DNA from: Pseudolactococcus plantarum
GTDB taxonomy: Bacteria; Bacillota; Bacilli; Lactobacillales; Streptococcaceae
Direction of reading: 5' to 3'
NCBI RefSeq assembly: GCF_002441715.1
Contig: NZ_JXJX01000005.1
Span: forward strand, 6,595-70,594
Length of the DNA: 64,000 bases
In this document: positions 25,801 to 37,052 of the stretch, piece after piece
Layout: every line of letters begins with the position of its first letter
Position numbering within the stretch: the stretch's first letter is position 1
Program-made: the position numbers and the translations under genes
Notes under the pieces: model-generated
Seen by the model: only the letters and a program-made list of their open reading frames with translations
Told to the model about the DNA's origin: nothing
Database searches by the model: none

Positions 25801-26181
25801 TTAATCCACAAAGCTTACTAGCTCTTCAACGACTACAGCTTTATCTAATGTTTGTATGACAGGACAGTTCGGTGCAATCATACGTGCTGCACGGCTTACT
25901 TTTGCTTGATCAGATACTGCTACGCGCATTCTAAACGTAATACTGATCTGGTTTACAGGTCTTGCTTTTTTTGCATCATCACGCGTATATGTCACTATTG
26001 CATCTACCAATTCAAATGCGATATCTGACTTTTCTAAAATACTTTTATAAACATAGATACTACATCCTGCCACTGAGGCAACTAAAGCTTCGACTGGTGA
26101 ATAACCAATATCTTGCTTTAACACCCAATTACCTGCTGGATGCACTAACTCAACACCTTTTTCTCTCAATACTAATTCCAT
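25801..26181 (-). CDS. OsmC/Ohr-family protein
   Basis: A 126-residue member of the OsmC-like family. The two redox Cys positions are visible in ASVAGCSIYVYKS (near residue 40) and APNCPVIQTL (near 103). Such proteins reduce organic hydroperoxides in the cytoplasm or serve in general stress; this divergent branch (YhfA-like length) is not well characterised. It has its own GGAG ribosome site (8-nt spacing) and stands alone between the infC leader and a DHFR-like gene. Confidence 0.85.
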   Translation of the reverse strand: MELVLREKGVELVHPAGNWVLKQDIGYSPVEALVASVAGCSIYVYKSILEKSDIAFELVDAIVTYTRDDAKKARPVNQISITFRMRVAVSDQAKVSRAARMIAPNCPVIQTLDKAVVVEELVSFVD

Positions 26182-26347
26182 TGTGCCAACTCCATTCTAC
26201 TAAAATGATGTATCCAAACGCTAAGCATTTTTTTGCTTCTAGCAACTTTTTACCATCTCAACATAGGTCTTGTCAAGTATAAAGCCTTACCCCTATCGAT
26301 AGGTAGGCGCGATGTGAAACAATAAAAGCTATGACTCACCTACTCTC

Positions 26348-26860
26348 TTAACTTTTGATATAATGCATCTGAACAAACTGACCAGACTGTTTGACGCTCT
26401 CTAAAATAAAGTCCTGTCGATACTCTCCCTTAGGAAAAAGTGGAATCCCATCACCCAATAGTACAGGTGCGATAGAGATGAATAACTCATCGATCACGCC
26501 TTCTTTTAGGCACTCCCGTATCAATTCTCCTCCGCCTACAAGCCAAGTCGGACTGTCTCGTTTTTTCAACAGACTAATATCATCAAACACCTTGATGTTT
26601 TCATGTGCAAATCGTCCCTGTAGAGATGAGCTGTGTGTCAATACTAAGGTCTGTTTATCCTGATACGGCCACTCAGCTAAGGTAGGCTTATCAAGCGCAC
26701 TTAACCACTCAAATGTTCTTTTGCCCATCACGATAATGTCTATCTCGTTAAGAAAGGCATCATAGCCAGTATCACCTGTTACCGATTCAAGCCAAGTTAA
26801 GGAATCATCTAATGTTGCAATGTAACCATCCAAACTCTCACCAATAAATAATTTATTCAT
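26348..26860 (-). CDS. Dihydrofolate reductase-like (RibD C-terminal family) protein
   Basis: A 170-residue protein with the RibD_C/DHFR fold: LDGYIATLDDSLTWLE near residue 10, DIIVMGKRTFEWL near 42, LVGGGELIRECLKEGVIDELFISIAPVLLGDGIPLF split over about 106-142. These are NADPH-binding and substrate-loop positions. It is not the housekeeping FolA, which differs at the start. The substrate is unknown; some relatives are called YyaP/YwjB. Ribosome site AGGAAAGG. Confidence 0.85.
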   Translation of the reverse strand: MNKLFIGESLDGYIATLDDSLTWLESVTGDTGYDAFLNEIDIIVMGKRTFEWLSALDKPTLAEWPYQDKQTLVLTHSSSLQGRFAHENIKVFDDISLLKKRDSPTWLVGGGELIRECLKEGVIDELFISIAPVLLGDGIPLFPKGEYRQDFILESVKQSGQFVQMHYIKS

Positions 26861-27129
26861 ACAGATCCTTTCCTAGCATTTTATATCATTATAACACGAA
26901 CATTGTATGATAGTGATCTTAGCAAGATGATATAAGTAGACATCCCAAAGTAACCTACTACACTGACACTTTATATATAGAAGAGATAATTTTTTAAAAA
27001 GGGTAATATATCGTAACGAATCTCCTTAGGTAAGTGACAAATACGCCTTAAGTAGTAGTTATTTACGGCTAAATCATGATATACTTTTATAGGTGAGAAA
27101 AACATTAAAAAATATTAGTTTGGAGAGAT

Positions 27130-28182
27130 ATGACAGTATATCAAAATTTTATTAAAAATGAAAAATTAAGACGATGGGTTGTGTTAGCAATTATAGTGCT
27201 GATACTTTACAGTATACAGAGTCTCTTGCCACTTATCTTACTCACTTTTGTTTTTAGTTATCTGGCACATCGCTTTGTCACTTTTATAGAAAAGCACTTA
27301 AAATTATCAGGTAAAGTAACCGGATTTATGCTTTATGGTATCATTATCTTTCTAGTGTACTTAGGGATTACTGAATACGTTCCTGTGTTACTCTCCCAAA
27401 TTAAACAATTAGTCACCGTTGTTAGCCGTTTCTACCAAAAAAATTACTCAGGTGAAAATGCCTTACTTGCTTCTATCTATGATTTATTTAAGCAATATAA
27501 TTTAGCAGATAAAATCCAGAGTAGTGTCGGCACATTAGTGATTTATTTGACTGGATTTGGTCGTGGCGTATTGGTCCTTGTGTTATCTTTCTTGATGAGT
27601 TTCTTTTTTACCATCGATCGTAAAGAAACAAACAAATTTTCAACTCTCTTCTTAAAAGGAGACCTGGCGTGGTTTTTTCAAGATACGTATTACTTACTTC
27701 GAAAATTTTTCACAGGATTTGGGGTTGTTCTTGAAACCCAATTTACCATTGCCTTAATCAATACCGTGTTGACAATTATCGCGCTGGGCTTTTTAGGATT
27801 TCCTGAATTACTTAGTTTAGGTGTTATGATTTTTCTACTCAGCTTAATTCCGGTTGCTGGCGTCCTCATTTCTTGTGTGCCACTTGCTATTATCGGCTAC
27901 TCTATGAACGGTCTACGAGATGTCATTTTTGTCTTGATTATTGTCACGTTAATTCATGTACTTGAATCATATATCTTAAATCCACATCTGATGGCACATA
28001 AAACAAAAATACCGATGTTCTATACCTTTGTCATTCTCTTTTTAGGAGAACATTTCTTTGGTATTTGGGGATTGATCGTAGGTATTCCAATCTTTAACTT
28101 CTTGCTTGATTTATTAGGTGTTAAAGAAATCCCATTTCCAAAACTTATCAGCAAAAAAGAAAAGAAAACTGTGGATGACTAA
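27130..28182 (+). CDS. AI-2E family transporter (PerM-like permease)
   Basis: A 350-residue polytopic membrane protein with paired N-terminal TM segments (about 16-60), a segment near 65-85, a cytoplasmic or loop region, and several C-terminal TM segments (about 140-165, 205-330). The conserved patterns LSLIPVAGVLISCVPLAIIG (near 238) and ESYILNPHLMAHKTKIP (near 278) mark the AI-2E/UPF0118 family. Members export AI-2 or act as cation antiporters, and which applies here is unknown. First plus-strand gene of the window; GGAGAG ribosome site. Confidence 0.88.
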   Translation: MTVYQNFIKNEKLRRWVVLAIIVLILYSIQSLLPLILLTFVFSYLAHRFVTFIEKHLKLSGKVTGFMLYGIIIFLVYLGITEYVPVLLSQIKQLVTVVSRFYQKNYSGENALLASIYDLFKQYNLADKIQSSVGTLVIYLTGFGRGVLVLVLSFLMSFFFTIDRKETNKFSTLFLKGDLAWFFQDTYYLLRKFFTGFGVVLETQFTIALINTVLTIIALGFLGFPELLSLGVMIFLLSLIPVAGVLISCVPLAIIGYSMNGLRDVIFVLIIVTLIHVLESYILNPHLMAHKTKIPMFYTFVILFLGEHFFGIWGLIVGIPIFNFLLDLLGVKEIPFPKLISKKEKKTVDD

Positions 28183-28227
28183 GTAAACCATATCCATAGT
28201 GACCTCATTAATGTATACAGCGATAAT

Positions 28228-28263
28228 AAAAATCCCTTCTGAAATGATTCAGAAGGGATTTTT
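28228..28263. terminator. Bidirectional terminator between the AI-2E gene and mnmG
   Basis: A perfect 16-bp stem (aaaaatcccttctgaa and complement) with a 4-nt loop, A-rich on one side and T-rich on the other, serves the two convergent genes. Confidence 0.93.
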
Positions 28264-28278
28264 ATTGGTATGTTGTAC

Positions 28279-30153
28279 TTATCTACCTTCCAAATAAACC
28301 ATTAGAATAGAGATATCTGCTGGATTAACGCCTGAGATACGACTAGCTTGGCCGATCGTTTCGGGATTAATCTTCTTAAATTTTTGTCGTGCTTCTGTTG
28401 CAATACTATCTAACACATCCCAATCCATATTTTTAGGGATTTTTTTAGCTTCCAAGCGGTGCATTTTTGCCACTTGATCTTTCGCCTTTTGGATATAGCC
28501 TTCGTATTTAATTTCAGTTTCAATCAGCTCTATTACTTTTGAGTCTAACGTTTCTGGTGCATCACCAATGAATTCACAAGCAATCGCATAGGTAATCTCT
28601 TGACGACGCATAAATTCTGCAGCTGTCAATGCGTCAGTCAAAGGCTTAAACCCAAGTGCTTCAATCTTAGCATTTGTCGCTGCAATTGGTTTTAGTTTGT
28701 GTTTTTTGAGGCGAATCATTTCGTTCTCATATTGGTATTTTTTAATTTCAAATACCTGCCAGCGATGATCATTAACGAGGCCAACTTCTCGACCAAGTGG
28801 TGTTAATCTCATATCAGCATTATCATGACGCAAAATCAAACGGTATTCTGCTCGGCTAGTTAAGAGACGATATGGTTCAATCGTCCCTTTCGTCACTAAG
28901 TCATCAATCATCACACCGATATAAGCATCTGAGCGTTTAAGGATAAACTCAGGCTTATCTTGTGCTTTGAGCGCGGCATTCATCCCAGCGATTAAGCCTT
29001 GGCCTGCTGCTTCTTCATAACCTGATGTCCCATTGGTTTGCCCTGCTGTAAACAAGCCTGAAATCAGTTTTGTTTCAAGTGTCGGACGTAATTGGTGTGG
29101 CAAAACGACATCATACTCGATCGCATAACCAGGACGCATCATCTCTGCTTTTTCAAGCCCTGGAATAGATTGTAAAATCTCAAACTGTACATCTTCAGGC
29201 ATAGAAGTTGATAAGCCTTGTACATAAACTTCCTCAGTATCTCGACCTTCTGGTTCTAAGAATAATTGGTGACGGGGTTTGTCAGCAAACCGAACGATTT
29301 TATCCTCTATAGATGGACAATAACGTGGTCCAACACCCTTAACCATACCAGAAAACATCGGTGCACGATGCAGATTATCATGAATAATCGCATGTGTCGC
29401 ATTTTTTGTATACGTCAACCAACAAGGGATTTGATCCAACAAATAATCTTCATCTTTAGATAAGAAACTAAAGTGATTTGGTTTTTCATCTCCTGGCTGA
29501 ATTTCAGTTTTGCTATAGTCGATCGTGCTTGATTTGACGCGAGGTGGCGTACCAGTTTTAAAACGACCAATCTCAAACCCTAAATCACGCAGATTATCGG
29601 CTAGACCGATAGAGGCTAGAGAATTATTAGGCCCTGATGAATACTTTAATTCACCAATAATAATCTCACCACGAAGTGCAGTACCCGTTGTCACAACAAT
29701 TGATTTAGCTGAATAAACTGTACCTGTTGCTGTTTTCACACCAGTAATTTTGCCGTCTTCAACTAAAATCTCATCGACGATCGCTTGGCGTAAGGTCAAG
29801 TTTTCAGTTTCTTCGATCGTTTTTTTCATCTCACGAGCATATAAATCTTTATCTGCTTGTGCACGAAGTGCGCGAACCGCAGGACCTTTACCAGTATTTA
29901 GCATCTTCATCTGGATATAAGTCTTATCGATATTGCGGCCCATCTCGCCACCAAGTGCATCTATTTCTCGCACAACAATCCCTTTAGCAGACCCACCTAC
30001 TGATGGATTACAAGGCATGAAAGCGACCATATTTAAATTGATTGTCACAAGTAAGGTCTTACTACCCATACGTGCTGCTGCAAGAGCTGATTCACATCCA
30101 GCATGTCCAGCCCCAATCACGATGACATCATAATTTTCTTGAATTTGCATCAT
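28279..30153 (-). CDS. mnmG: tRNA uridine-5-carboxymethylaminomethyl modification enzyme MnmG (GidA)
   Basis: FAD-dependent partner of MnmE that modifies wobble U34 of tRNAs for split-box codons. The N-terminal Rossmann motif is [19 protein letters not shown] (residues about 12-30), followed by [21 protein letters not shown] (about 50-70). The TGTPPRVK motif is near 203, and the [18 protein letters not shown] motif near 370. Length 624 is normal. Two ATG codons in tandem start the frame after AGAGGA. It lies near mnmA, another U34 enzyme, separated by one gene. Confidence 0.96.
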   Translation of the reverse strand: MMQIQENYDVIVIGAGHAGCESALAAARMGSKTLLVTINLNMVAFMPCNPSVGGSAKGIVVREIDALGGEMGRNIDKTYIQMKMLNTGKGPAVRALRAQADKDLYAREMKKTIEETENLTLRQAIVDEILVEDGKITGVKTATGTVYSAKSIVVTTGTALRGEIIIGELKYSSGPNNSLASIGLADNLRDLGFEIGRFKTGTPPRVKSSTIDYSKTEIQPGDEKPNHFSFLSKDEDYLLDQIPCWLTYTKNATHAIIHDNLHRAPMFSGMVKGVGPRYCPSIEDKIVRFADKPRHQLFLEPEGRDTEEVYVQGLSTSMPEDVQFEILQSIPGLEKAEMMRPGYAIEYDVVLPHQLRPTLETKLISGLFTAGQTNGTSGYEEAAGQGLIAGMNAALKAQDKPEFILKRSDAYIGVMIDDLVTKGTIEPYRLLTSRAEYRLILRHDNADMRLTPLGREVGLVNDHRWQVFEIKKYQYENEMIRLKKHKLKPIAATNAKIEALGFKPLTDALTAAEFMRRQEITYAIACEFIGDAPETLDSKVIELIETEIKYEGYIQKAKDQVAKMHRLEAKKIPKNMDWDVLDSIATEARQKFKKINPETIGQASRISGVNPADISILMVYLEGR

Positions 30154-30281
30154 TTCCTCTATTTCATTCCAAACAAAAAATCAAGCATACGAAAAATAGC
30201 AATCTATTTTCCACGGTACTTGACTACCTTGAATTATTATACCTCTAGTTTAGCAAAAATATGCCTAAGGGTCAACACGAA

Positions 30282-30788
30282 CTACTTGTTAGTTTGCGTT
30301 TTAGACCGATACTCCAAAGACATCCCTTTCAGTAGGTTTCTGAGTATTTGATCACCTGCTGGTTTATAATTTCTGTGATTTTTGTTACGTAATATGGCAG
30401 AGAGTTCATTTGTAGAAACAGACTTACCTGCCTGTCTTAAAAAATCCTGTAAATGCTCAGTCGTATAGGTCATAGCAATCTTAATTTTTTTAATCACGAC
30501 ATTATTAATGACCCCATCAGTTGCCATATCAAAAGTGGCAGGTACTGCTTGACCATCCTTATCTACTTTCACACCTCGTTGGCTGATAATGAATCCATTT
30601 AAAAAGCGCTCCAAATTTTCGCGTGATAAAGCAAGATCTCGCTCAGTATCTGGTGCTTGTTTTGTCATGATTTGTCGTAATTCATCGAGTGTAAGGGTTA
30701 AGCCACCCAACTCACAGATATGTAGCATATCAGTATCTTTAATATCAAAAGTATAGCGTAGGCGTATTAAAATATCGTTATTATTCAT
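30282..30788 (-). CDS. DUF1456 family protein (YehS-like)
   Basis: A 168-residue protein with two copies of the DUF1456 motif: MNNNDILIRLRYTFDIKDTD at the start and INNVVIKKIKIAMTYTTEHL near residue 95, each followed by a helical block ending in FLNGFI or LRNLLKGM. Function is unknown in the family. I start at the ATG giving MNNND, because the longer frame adds eight unrelated residues that read through the -10 box. The ATG has no ribosome site and lies 7 nt from TGCTATAAT, so the mRNA is probably leaderless. Confidence 0.85.
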   Translation of the reverse strand: MNNNDILIRLRYTFDIKDTDMLHICELGGLTLTLDELRQIMTKQAPDTERDLALSRENLERFLNGFIISQRGVKVDKDGQAVPATFDMATDGVINNVVIKKIKIAMTYTTEHLQDFLRQAGKSVSTNELSAILRNKNHRNYKPAGDQILRNLLKGMSLEYRSKTQTNK

Positions 30789-30795
30789 AGGGTAA

Positions 30796-30804
30796 ATTAT
30801 AGCA
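30796..30804 (-). promoter_or_regulatory. Extended -10 promoter 7 nt before the DUF1456 ATG
   Basis: The minus strand reads TGCTATAAT, then TTACCCT, then ATG. The expected start point coincides with the A of the ATG. Confidence 0.65.
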
Positions 30805-30855
30805 AAAATCACTCAGCATTGCTTGACATCATCGTGAGAATAACGGACATAAAAA

Positions 30856-30873
30856 AAACGTCCGAAGACGTTT
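30856..30873 (-). terminator. Terminator after mnmA
   Basis: On the minus strand AAACGTC-TTCG-GACGTTT is followed by a T-run: a short stem with a stable UUCG loop. Confidence 0.9.
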
Positions 30874-30893
30874 CTACTATTATATATAGCTTT

Positions 30894-32063
<1,170 letters not shown>

Positions 32064-32169
32064 TCACCTTGTGTTAATGAATCGCTTTGAAGGGCGTTAT
32101 TAACTTTTTTATTATAGCATGTTTAACAAGCGATTACTAGGCAAGCGACTGATGGGTGTTGTGCTGATA

Positions 32170-32637
32170 TCAGCCTTCTAGGCGTTGACACAAACTCATC
32201 ATCTCTATCGCTCCGATAGCTGCATCAAATCCTTTATTACCTGCCTTTGTTCCCGCACGTTCTATGGCTTGTTCGATATTTTCAGTTGTCAAAACATCAA
32301 ACATCACCGGAAGATCATGTGTTAGAGAGACGTGTGCAATCCCTTTTGAGACCTCACTACACACATAGTCGTAGTGCGTTGTCCCACCGCGTATGACAGC
32401 ACCCAAACAAATAATGGCATCATACTGTCCGGTCTTAGCTAATTTAGCTGCAATAAGTGGGATTTCAAATGCACCGGGTACCCAGGCGATATCGATCTGA
32501 TCTTCACCTATCTCATGTCGCTTTAAGGCATCCATAGCGCCACCTAGTAATTGACTTGTGATAAAGTCATTAAAGCGGGCGATAACGATGGCTACCTTTA
32601 CTTCTTTTGCTGTGAAATTTCCTTCAAATGTTGTCAT
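32170..32637 (-). CDS. ribH: 6,7-dimethyl-8-ribityllumazine synthase
   Basis: Condenses the ribityl-pyrimidine with dihydroxybutanone phosphate. The 155-residue protein has [15 protein letters not shown] (near 20), [10 protein letters not shown] (near 52), [22 protein letters not shown]-type substrate loop (near 79-100) and the catalytic His in [15 protein letters not shown]. Last gene of the rib operon, about 56 nt after ribBA. It forms icosahedral or pentameric shells in relatives. Confidence 0.97.
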   Translation of the reverse strand: MTTFEGNFTAKEVKVAIVIARFNDFITSQLLGGAMDALKRHEIGEDQIDIAWVPGAFEIPLIAAKLAKTGQYDAIICLGAVIRGGTTHYDYVCSEVSKGIAHVSLTHDLPVMFDVLTTENIEQAIERAGTKAGNKGFDAAIGAIEMMSLCQRLEG

Positions 32638-32693
32638 GTCTTATATCACTTTCTATTTTCCATGTTTTAAAACTGATTTTTACAAAATCACGT

Positions 32694-33893
32694 TTAGTAA
32701 TCGAGTAGATGCCCCATTTTTACTTGTTTTGTTTGTAAATAGCCTAAATCATAGGCTGTTTCAGGCATTTGTAGTGGTACTCTTTCCTTGACCACAACAC
32801 CATTTTTCTCTAACTGGTGTACCTTATCTGGATTATTGGTTAATAACCTAATCGTCTCAACATCTAAATCTTTTAGTATTTGTGCACCTTCATAATAATC
32901 ACGCGCATCGCCTGCAAATCCGAGTGCGAGATTAGCCTCTAAAGTATCCAACCCCTGTTCTTGTAATTCGTAAGCACGCAATTTATTAATCAAACCAATC
33001 CCGCGCCCTTCTTGCCTAAGATAGAGTAACACACCACGACCTGCCTGCTCTATTTTTGTCATAGCAGCAGCAAATTGTTGGCCACAATCACACCTTAGAG
33101 ACCCAAACACATCGCCTGTCAGACATTCCGAATGAACGCGACAGATGATATCTTGCCCATTACTTAGATCACCTTTTACTAAAGCGATATGGTGCGCACC
33201 TGTTAGCTGATTCACATAGCCGTACGCTACAAACTCTCCATATTTAGTAGGCATTTTAGTCGTTGTCACTCTGGTTAATATGGGCGCATTTTGCTTTTTG
33301 TAGGCCTGCAACTGCTGTATCGAAATCATGGTCAGTTGGTGTGTTTGCGCAAGTTTTTGAAGTGCTTCCAAGCGCATCATTGTCCCATCATCAGCCATCA
33401 CCTCGCAACATAAACCGACCTCAGACAAACCAGCTAGTTTCATCAAATCTACAGTAGCTTCTGTATGTCCATTTCTTACCAAAACCCCTCCTGCTTTCGC
33501 TGTTAACGGAAAGAGATGACCAGGTCTTCTAAAATCACTCGCTTTAGCATTAGGATCAGCACACGCTCTAGCCGTTAAACTACGATCAAATGCTGAAATA
33601 CCTGTTGTGGTATCGATGTGATCAATGGCGACTGTAAAAGCTGTCTCATGATTATCAGTATTTTTAGCTACCATTTGTGGTAAGCTTAATTTTTTAGCAA
33701 TCGTCTCTGAAATAGGCATACAAATCAACCCTTTCCCATAAGTTGCCATGAAATTCACTAAGTCAGGCGTTGCAAATTCTCCTGCACAGATGAGATCTCC
33801 TTCATTTTCACGATCCTCATCATCTGTTACAATAATTAGCTTACCTTGTCGTAAATCTGCCAATGCTGCTGCAACTGTATCAAACATAGTCAC
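32694..33893 (-). CDS. ribBA: Bifunctional DHBP synthase / GTP cyclohydrolase II
   Basis: The N-terminal half (about 1-200) is 3,4-dihydroxy-2-butanone-4-phosphate synthase with [14 protein letters not shown] (near 22). The C-terminal half (about 205-399) is GTP cyclohydrolase II, with the zinc Cys cluster in [17 protein letters not shown] (near 257) and the [13 protein letters not shown] loop (near 293). Together they supply both precursors of riboflavin. Starts 14 nt inside the end of ribE. Confidence 0.97.
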   Translation of the reverse strand: MTMFDTVAAALADLRQGKLIIVTDDEDRENEGDLICAGEFATPDLVNFMATYGKGLICMPISETIAKKLSLPQMVAKNTDNHETAFTVAIDHIDTTTGISAFDRSLTARACADPNAKASDFRRPGHLFPLTAKAGGVLVRNGHTEATVDLMKLAGLSEVGLCCEVMADDGTMMRLEALQKLAQTHQLTMISIQQLQAYKKQNAPILTRVTTTKMPTKYGEFVAYGYVNQLTGAHHIALVKGDLSNGQDIICRVHSECLTGDVFGSLRCDCGQQFAAAMTKIEQAGRGVLLYLRQEGRGIGLINKLRAYELQEQGLDTLEANLALGFAGDARDYYEGAQILKDLDVETIRLLTNNPDKVHQLEKNGVVVKERVPLQMPETAYDLGYLQTKQVKMGHLLDY

Positions 33894-34485
33894 TACCTCT
33901 TTTTTCTAACATTTTTTCGATGTACTTACCGATACAATCAGTTTCTAAATTCACAAGATCACCGATTCTTTTTGCCACTAAATTCGTTTGTGCCATGGTA
34001 TGTGGGATAATAGAAACGTCAAAATAGTCATTGGTAACACTTGCGACTGTCAAACTTATCCCATCGATCGTGATAGACCCTTTTGTGACAACATAGCGTA
34101 GTAACTCAGGTTTAGGTCGAATTCTAAACCAAACAGCATTATCGTCTGGCCTAATTGACATAATCACACCAGTACCATCAATATGTCCACTAACGATATG
34201 TCCGCCAAATCTACCATTTGCTGGCATAGCACGTTCTAAATTCACTAAGCTTCCTATCGGACGTGCCATCAGCGACGATCTGCGCAATGTTTCATGCATC
34301 ATATCAGCTGTTGCATCTGTAGCCGTAAGATGCGTTACTGTCAAACATATCCCGTTAACAGCTAAACTATCTCCGACCTGCAAATCACTCAGTACTTTTT
34401 GTGCCGTTATCGTAATAATAGCTGAATTCGCACCTTTTTTGACTTGGCGTATTTTTCCAACTTCCTCAATGAGTCCCGTGAACAT
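33880..34485 (-). CDS. ribE: Riboflavin synthase, alpha chain
   Basis: Dismutates two lumazines to riboflavin. A 201-residue protein made of two lumazine-binding halves: [12 protein letters not shown] at the start with [13 protein letters not shown], and [13 protein letters not shown] in the middle with [13 protein letters not shown] start at the ATG giving MFTGL, the invariant family start, preceded by GTGAGG; an upstream GTG adds four residues. It overlaps ribD by 20 nt. Confidence 0.96.
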   Translation of the reverse strand: MFTGLIEEVGKIRQVKKGANSAIITITAQKVLSDLQVGDSLAVNGICLTVTHLTATDATADMMHETLRRSSLMARPIGSLVNLERAMPANGRFGGHIVSGHIDGTGVIMSIRPDDNAVWFRIRPKPELLRYVVTKGSITIDGISLTVASVTNDYFDVSIIPHTMAQTNLVAKRIGDLVNLETDCIGKYIEKMLEKRGSDYV

Positions 34486-35569
34486 ATTGCACCTCACTCT
34501 CTAGTAGGATATCGCCACCTAATCTTGTCACTGTAGGCTTTGATAGGTGATACGCCTCTGACGGTAGCATGACCCCTCGCCCACCAATAGGACTTTTGGC
34601 GGTAACACCACCAAAAATGATCGGTGCAATATATGTTTGCACACGGTGGACAATTTGCGCTTCAAGTGCAGCACCATTTAGTGCTTGGCCACCTTCTAGT
34701 AAAACACTGTCAATCTGCCGCTCACCTAAGTAAGTCATCAAGGCGTTTAAGTCAACACCCTGCTCAGTTTTAGGTAGTGTGACGACTTGACACCCCGATT
34801 TAAGATAAGGCGCGATCCGCAACCGGTCAGTGACACACGTTGCAATAATAGTTGGCACTTCTTTTGCCGTCTGTACAACTCTTGCTTTGCGTGGTGTCTT
34901 TAGTGTGCTATCACAAATAATGCGAACTGGTTGATGTGCATCTGCTAGTCTGCAGGTTAGGGATGGATCATCTGCGAGAATCGTCCCAATGCCAACCATA
35001 ATCGCAGCATATAACTGTCTATCTTCATGTACCTTAGTCCTAGCTACCTCACCTGTAATCCACTTGGATGCACCAGTAACTGTCGCAATCTTACCATCCA
35101 TGGTCATCGCATATTTCATAACAACATAGGGGGTTAGGGATTGAATATAGTGAAAAAATCCCTGATTAATGGCATCACAAGCTGATTTCAGTACACCAGT
35201 CACCACTTCAATACCATGGTTAGCTAAGAGCCCTAAACTTTTCTCTCCTACTAGCGGATTGGGATCAGCTGACCCAATCACGACACGTGAAATCCCTGAT
35301 TGTATGATTGCCTCAGTACAAGGAGGTGTTTTTCCTTGGTGGCAGCAAGGCGTTAGCGTAACATATAATGTTGCACCAACAGGGGATGACAAACAATTTG
35401 CTAAGGCTTCTCGTTCTGCATGAGGATCGCCATAACGCCTATGGTATCCCTTACCTATCACACGACCATTTTTCACAATAACTGCACCAACCAAGGGGTT
35501 GGGATTTACCCACCCACTACCTTGTTTAGCTAGCTGTAACGCTAACGACATATACTTCTCTTCTTTCAA
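34466..35569 (-). CDS. ribD: Bifunctional riboflavin deaminase-reductase RibD
   Basis: Deaminates then reduces the pyrimidine intermediate. The N-terminal zinc deaminase shows PHAEREAL (near 49) and PCCHQGKTPPCTEAI (near 74); the C-terminal reductase shows KYAMTMDGKIAT (near 152), SKWITGEVAR and VLLEGGQALNGA (near 280). I choose a TTG start, giving (M)KEEKYMSLALQLAKQG, because AGGAGG lies 4 nt upstream and the longer ATG-like frame would start inside the riboswitch terminator. First gene of the rib operon; 367 residues. Confidence 0.94.
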   Translation of the reverse strand: MKEEKYMSLALQLAKQGSGWVNPNPLVGAVIVKNGRVIGKGYHRRYGDPHAEREALANCLSSPVGATLYVTLTPCCHQGKTPPCTEAIIQSGISRVVIGSADPNPLVGEKSLGLLANHGIEVVTGVLKSACDAINQGFFHYIQSLTPYVVMKYAMTMDGKIATVTGASKWITGEVARTKVHEDRQLYAAIMVGIGTILADDPSLTCRLADAHQPVRIICDSTLKTPRKARVVQTAKEVPTIIATCVTDRLRIAPYLKSGCQVVTLPKTEQGVDLNALMTYLGERQIDSVLLEGGQALNGAALEAQIVHRVQTYIAPIIFGGVTAKSPIGGRGVMLPSEAYHLSKPTVTRLGGDILLESEVQYVHGTH

Positions 35570-35591
35570 ATCCCCTCCTTTTGGGACATAT

Positions 35592-35624
35592 AAAAAGCCC
35601 AAATGCTAATCATCAGGGCTTTTT
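35592..35624 (-). terminator. Terminator controlled by the FMN riboswitch
   Basis: On the minus strand AAAAAGCCC and GGGCTTTTT form a 9-bp stem with a 15-nt loop and a short T-run, ending just before the ribD ribosome site. Confidence 0.85.
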
Positions 35625-35723
35625 TAAGACACAAAAAGAGTACTATCTTCGGCAACAAAAAAACTGAAATGACAAAAAATCATTCCAGAGCACTGTAGCA
35701 CGAAAACACATCACTTATGTTAT

Positions 35724-35830
35724 CATCTTCTTTCATCCAGACTATACTGTCGGCTTCGGAGTTTCACCGAATCAACCTTGCGGTTCGTGGGCTGTACCAC
35801 CGGTAGGGAATTTCGCCCTGCCCTGAAGAT
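35724..35830 (-). promoter_or_regulatory. FMN riboswitch (RFN element)
   Basis: The minus strand carries the conserved RFN blocks in order: TCTTCAGGGCAGGGCGAAAT, then TCCCTACCGGTGGTACAGCC, then CACGAACCGCAAGGTTGATT, then CGGTGAAACTCCGAAGCCGA, then CAGTATAGTCTGGATGAAAG. FMN binding should favour the downstream terminator and turn off ribD-ribE-ribBA-ribH. Confidence 0.97.
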
Positions 35831-35856
35831 ATTATTTAATTAGTTGTTACGTGACA

Positions 35857-35885
35857 AGTATATAACAACGCTGAATACTTGTCAA
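35857..35885 (-). promoter_or_regulatory. rib operon promoter
   Basis: Minus strand TTGACA, 17-nt spacer, TATACT, about 30 nt before the riboswitch. Confidence 0.9.
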
Positions 35886-36020
35886 CCAAAAATAAAATGA
35901 GAAAATGTAGGGTGATTAAGCACACTATTAAAACAATATAGAGATTGCATTTGAAACAGAAACTCAGCCTATCTTTTATTTGAAATTATATGAACACAAA
36001 AGACCTACTAGTCTTTAATA

Positions 36021-36029
36021 TGTTAAAAT
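36021..36029 (+). promoter_or_regulatory. Extended -10 promoter 5 nt before the birA ATG
   Basis: TGTTAAAAT is followed by AAAGT and the ATG, with no ribosome site. The expected start point is at or just inside the first codon, so a leaderless mRNA is predicted. Confidence 0.55.
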
Positions 36030-36034
36030 AAAGT

Positions 36035-36976
36035 ATGACAATTTCAACAGCAGAAACGATCTTAACGCTACTTGTCGAAAGAGAAAACGAATGGATCTCA
36101 GGGCAAGAACTTGCTGCACAGCTGAACATCTCACGTGCAGCTATCTGGAAAGCTATCACAAAATTAATTAACGACGGATTCATCATTGAAAGTCAACGTG
36201 GCCCTGGAAAAGGCTATCGCTATGTCCCCACTGAAAAAATGAGCGAAGCAGGGATTATACATCACCTCAAACATCAGATACCAGTCAAGGTATTTGACTG
36301 CTTGACTTCGACCAACACCTTCGCCAAACAAGAACTCATTAATGAGCAGATCACACAACCCACAGTCATCATCGCAAATGTCCAAACTAAAGGCACAGGA
36401 CATTTCGGTAGATCATTTGATTCCCCTGCACAAACTGGTCTTTATATGAGTATCGCCTTACCACTCAATCGAGAAACCGTACTCAAACCAAGTTTATTGA
36501 CGGCAGCTATTGCGGTGTCTGTCGCACGCGCACTTGAGGCATTATTTGATATCAAACTTGATTTTAAATGGTGTAATAACCTTTATTACCAAAATCGGAA
36601 AGTTGGGGGGATTTTAACGGAAGCCAACGTCAATTTTGAAAGTCAAGTCTACTCTGATTTAGTGGTTGGCATTGGTCTTAATCTAACCAATACACAAACT
36701 GAACTAGGCTTTATCACTGATCAACTAGATATCTCTCGTAACCAGATTGCTGCCAGTTTAATTAATCATTTCTTAGATATTTATGGAAGTTATCAAACAG
36801 AGAAAACTTTTTTATCAGAATACCGCAGCCGGTTATTAGATTTAGGGCAATATATCGACGTCCAACATGCACAACAAACATTAACAGGAAAAGCACTCAG
36901 CATCAACGATGAAGGCATGATGTTGCTTGAAACATCAGATGACATCATCACATTAGACGCAGGAGAAAGTAAGTAA
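36035..36976 (+). CDS. birA: Biotin--protein ligase / biotin operon repressor BirA
   Basis: Group II biotin ligase. An N-terminal winged helix-turn-helix spans about 1-65 (SGQELAAQLNISRAAIWKAI, DGFIIESQRGPGKGY). The ligase domain has STNTFAKQ (near 91), the biotin-AMP loop KGTGHFGRSFDSPAQTGLYMS-type region (near 120; the usual GRGR motif is altered to GTGHFGR) and KWCNNLYYQNRKVGGIL (near 183, catalytic Lys in a KWxND-like motif). A small C-terminal SH3-like domain follows. The loop variation GTGHFGR is unusual and seen in some lactobacillales. It should biotinylate the acetyl-CoA carboxylase carrier protein, fitting accA/accD in the same window. Confidence 0.92.
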   Translation: MTISTAETILTLLVERENEWISGQELAAQLNISRAAIWKAITKLINDGFIIESQRGPGKGYRYVPTEKMSEAGIIHHLKHQIPVKVFDCLTSTNTFAKQELINEQITQPTVIIANVQTKGTGHFGRSFDSPAQTGLYMSIALPLNRETVLKPSLLTAAIAVSVARALEALFDIKLDFKWCNNLYYQNRKVGGILTEANVNFESQVYSDLVVGIGLNLTNTQTELGFITDQLDISRNQIAASLINHFLDIYGSYQTEKTFLSEYRSRLLDLGQYIDVQHAQQTLTGKALSINDEGMMLLETSDDIITLDAGESK

Positions 36977-37007
36977 CATAAGCATCTGGTTGTGCTTTAC
37001 GTTACTT
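36971..37007 (+). terminator. Terminator after birA, overlapping its stop codon
   Basis: AAGTAAC pairs with GTTACTT and AAGCA with TGCTT (internal loop), followed by a run of seven T residues. The birA TAA is part of the 5' arm. Confidence 0.8.
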
Positions 37008-37037
37008 ATTTTTTTCATATCAAATCATCACATATCG

Positions 37038-37046
37038 TGATAAAAT
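37038..37046 (+). promoter_or_regulatory. Extended -10 promoter 6 nt before the HAD gene ATG
   Basis: TGATAAAAT is followed by six bases and ATG, without a ribosome site; the expected start point lies on the ATG. Confidence 0.55.
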
Positions 37047-37052
37047 AGACTT

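Noticed and set aside
35570-35602. Longer ribD frame starting in the riboswitch terminator
   Set aside because: Its first codons are part of the terminator hairpin and unlike RibD N-termini.
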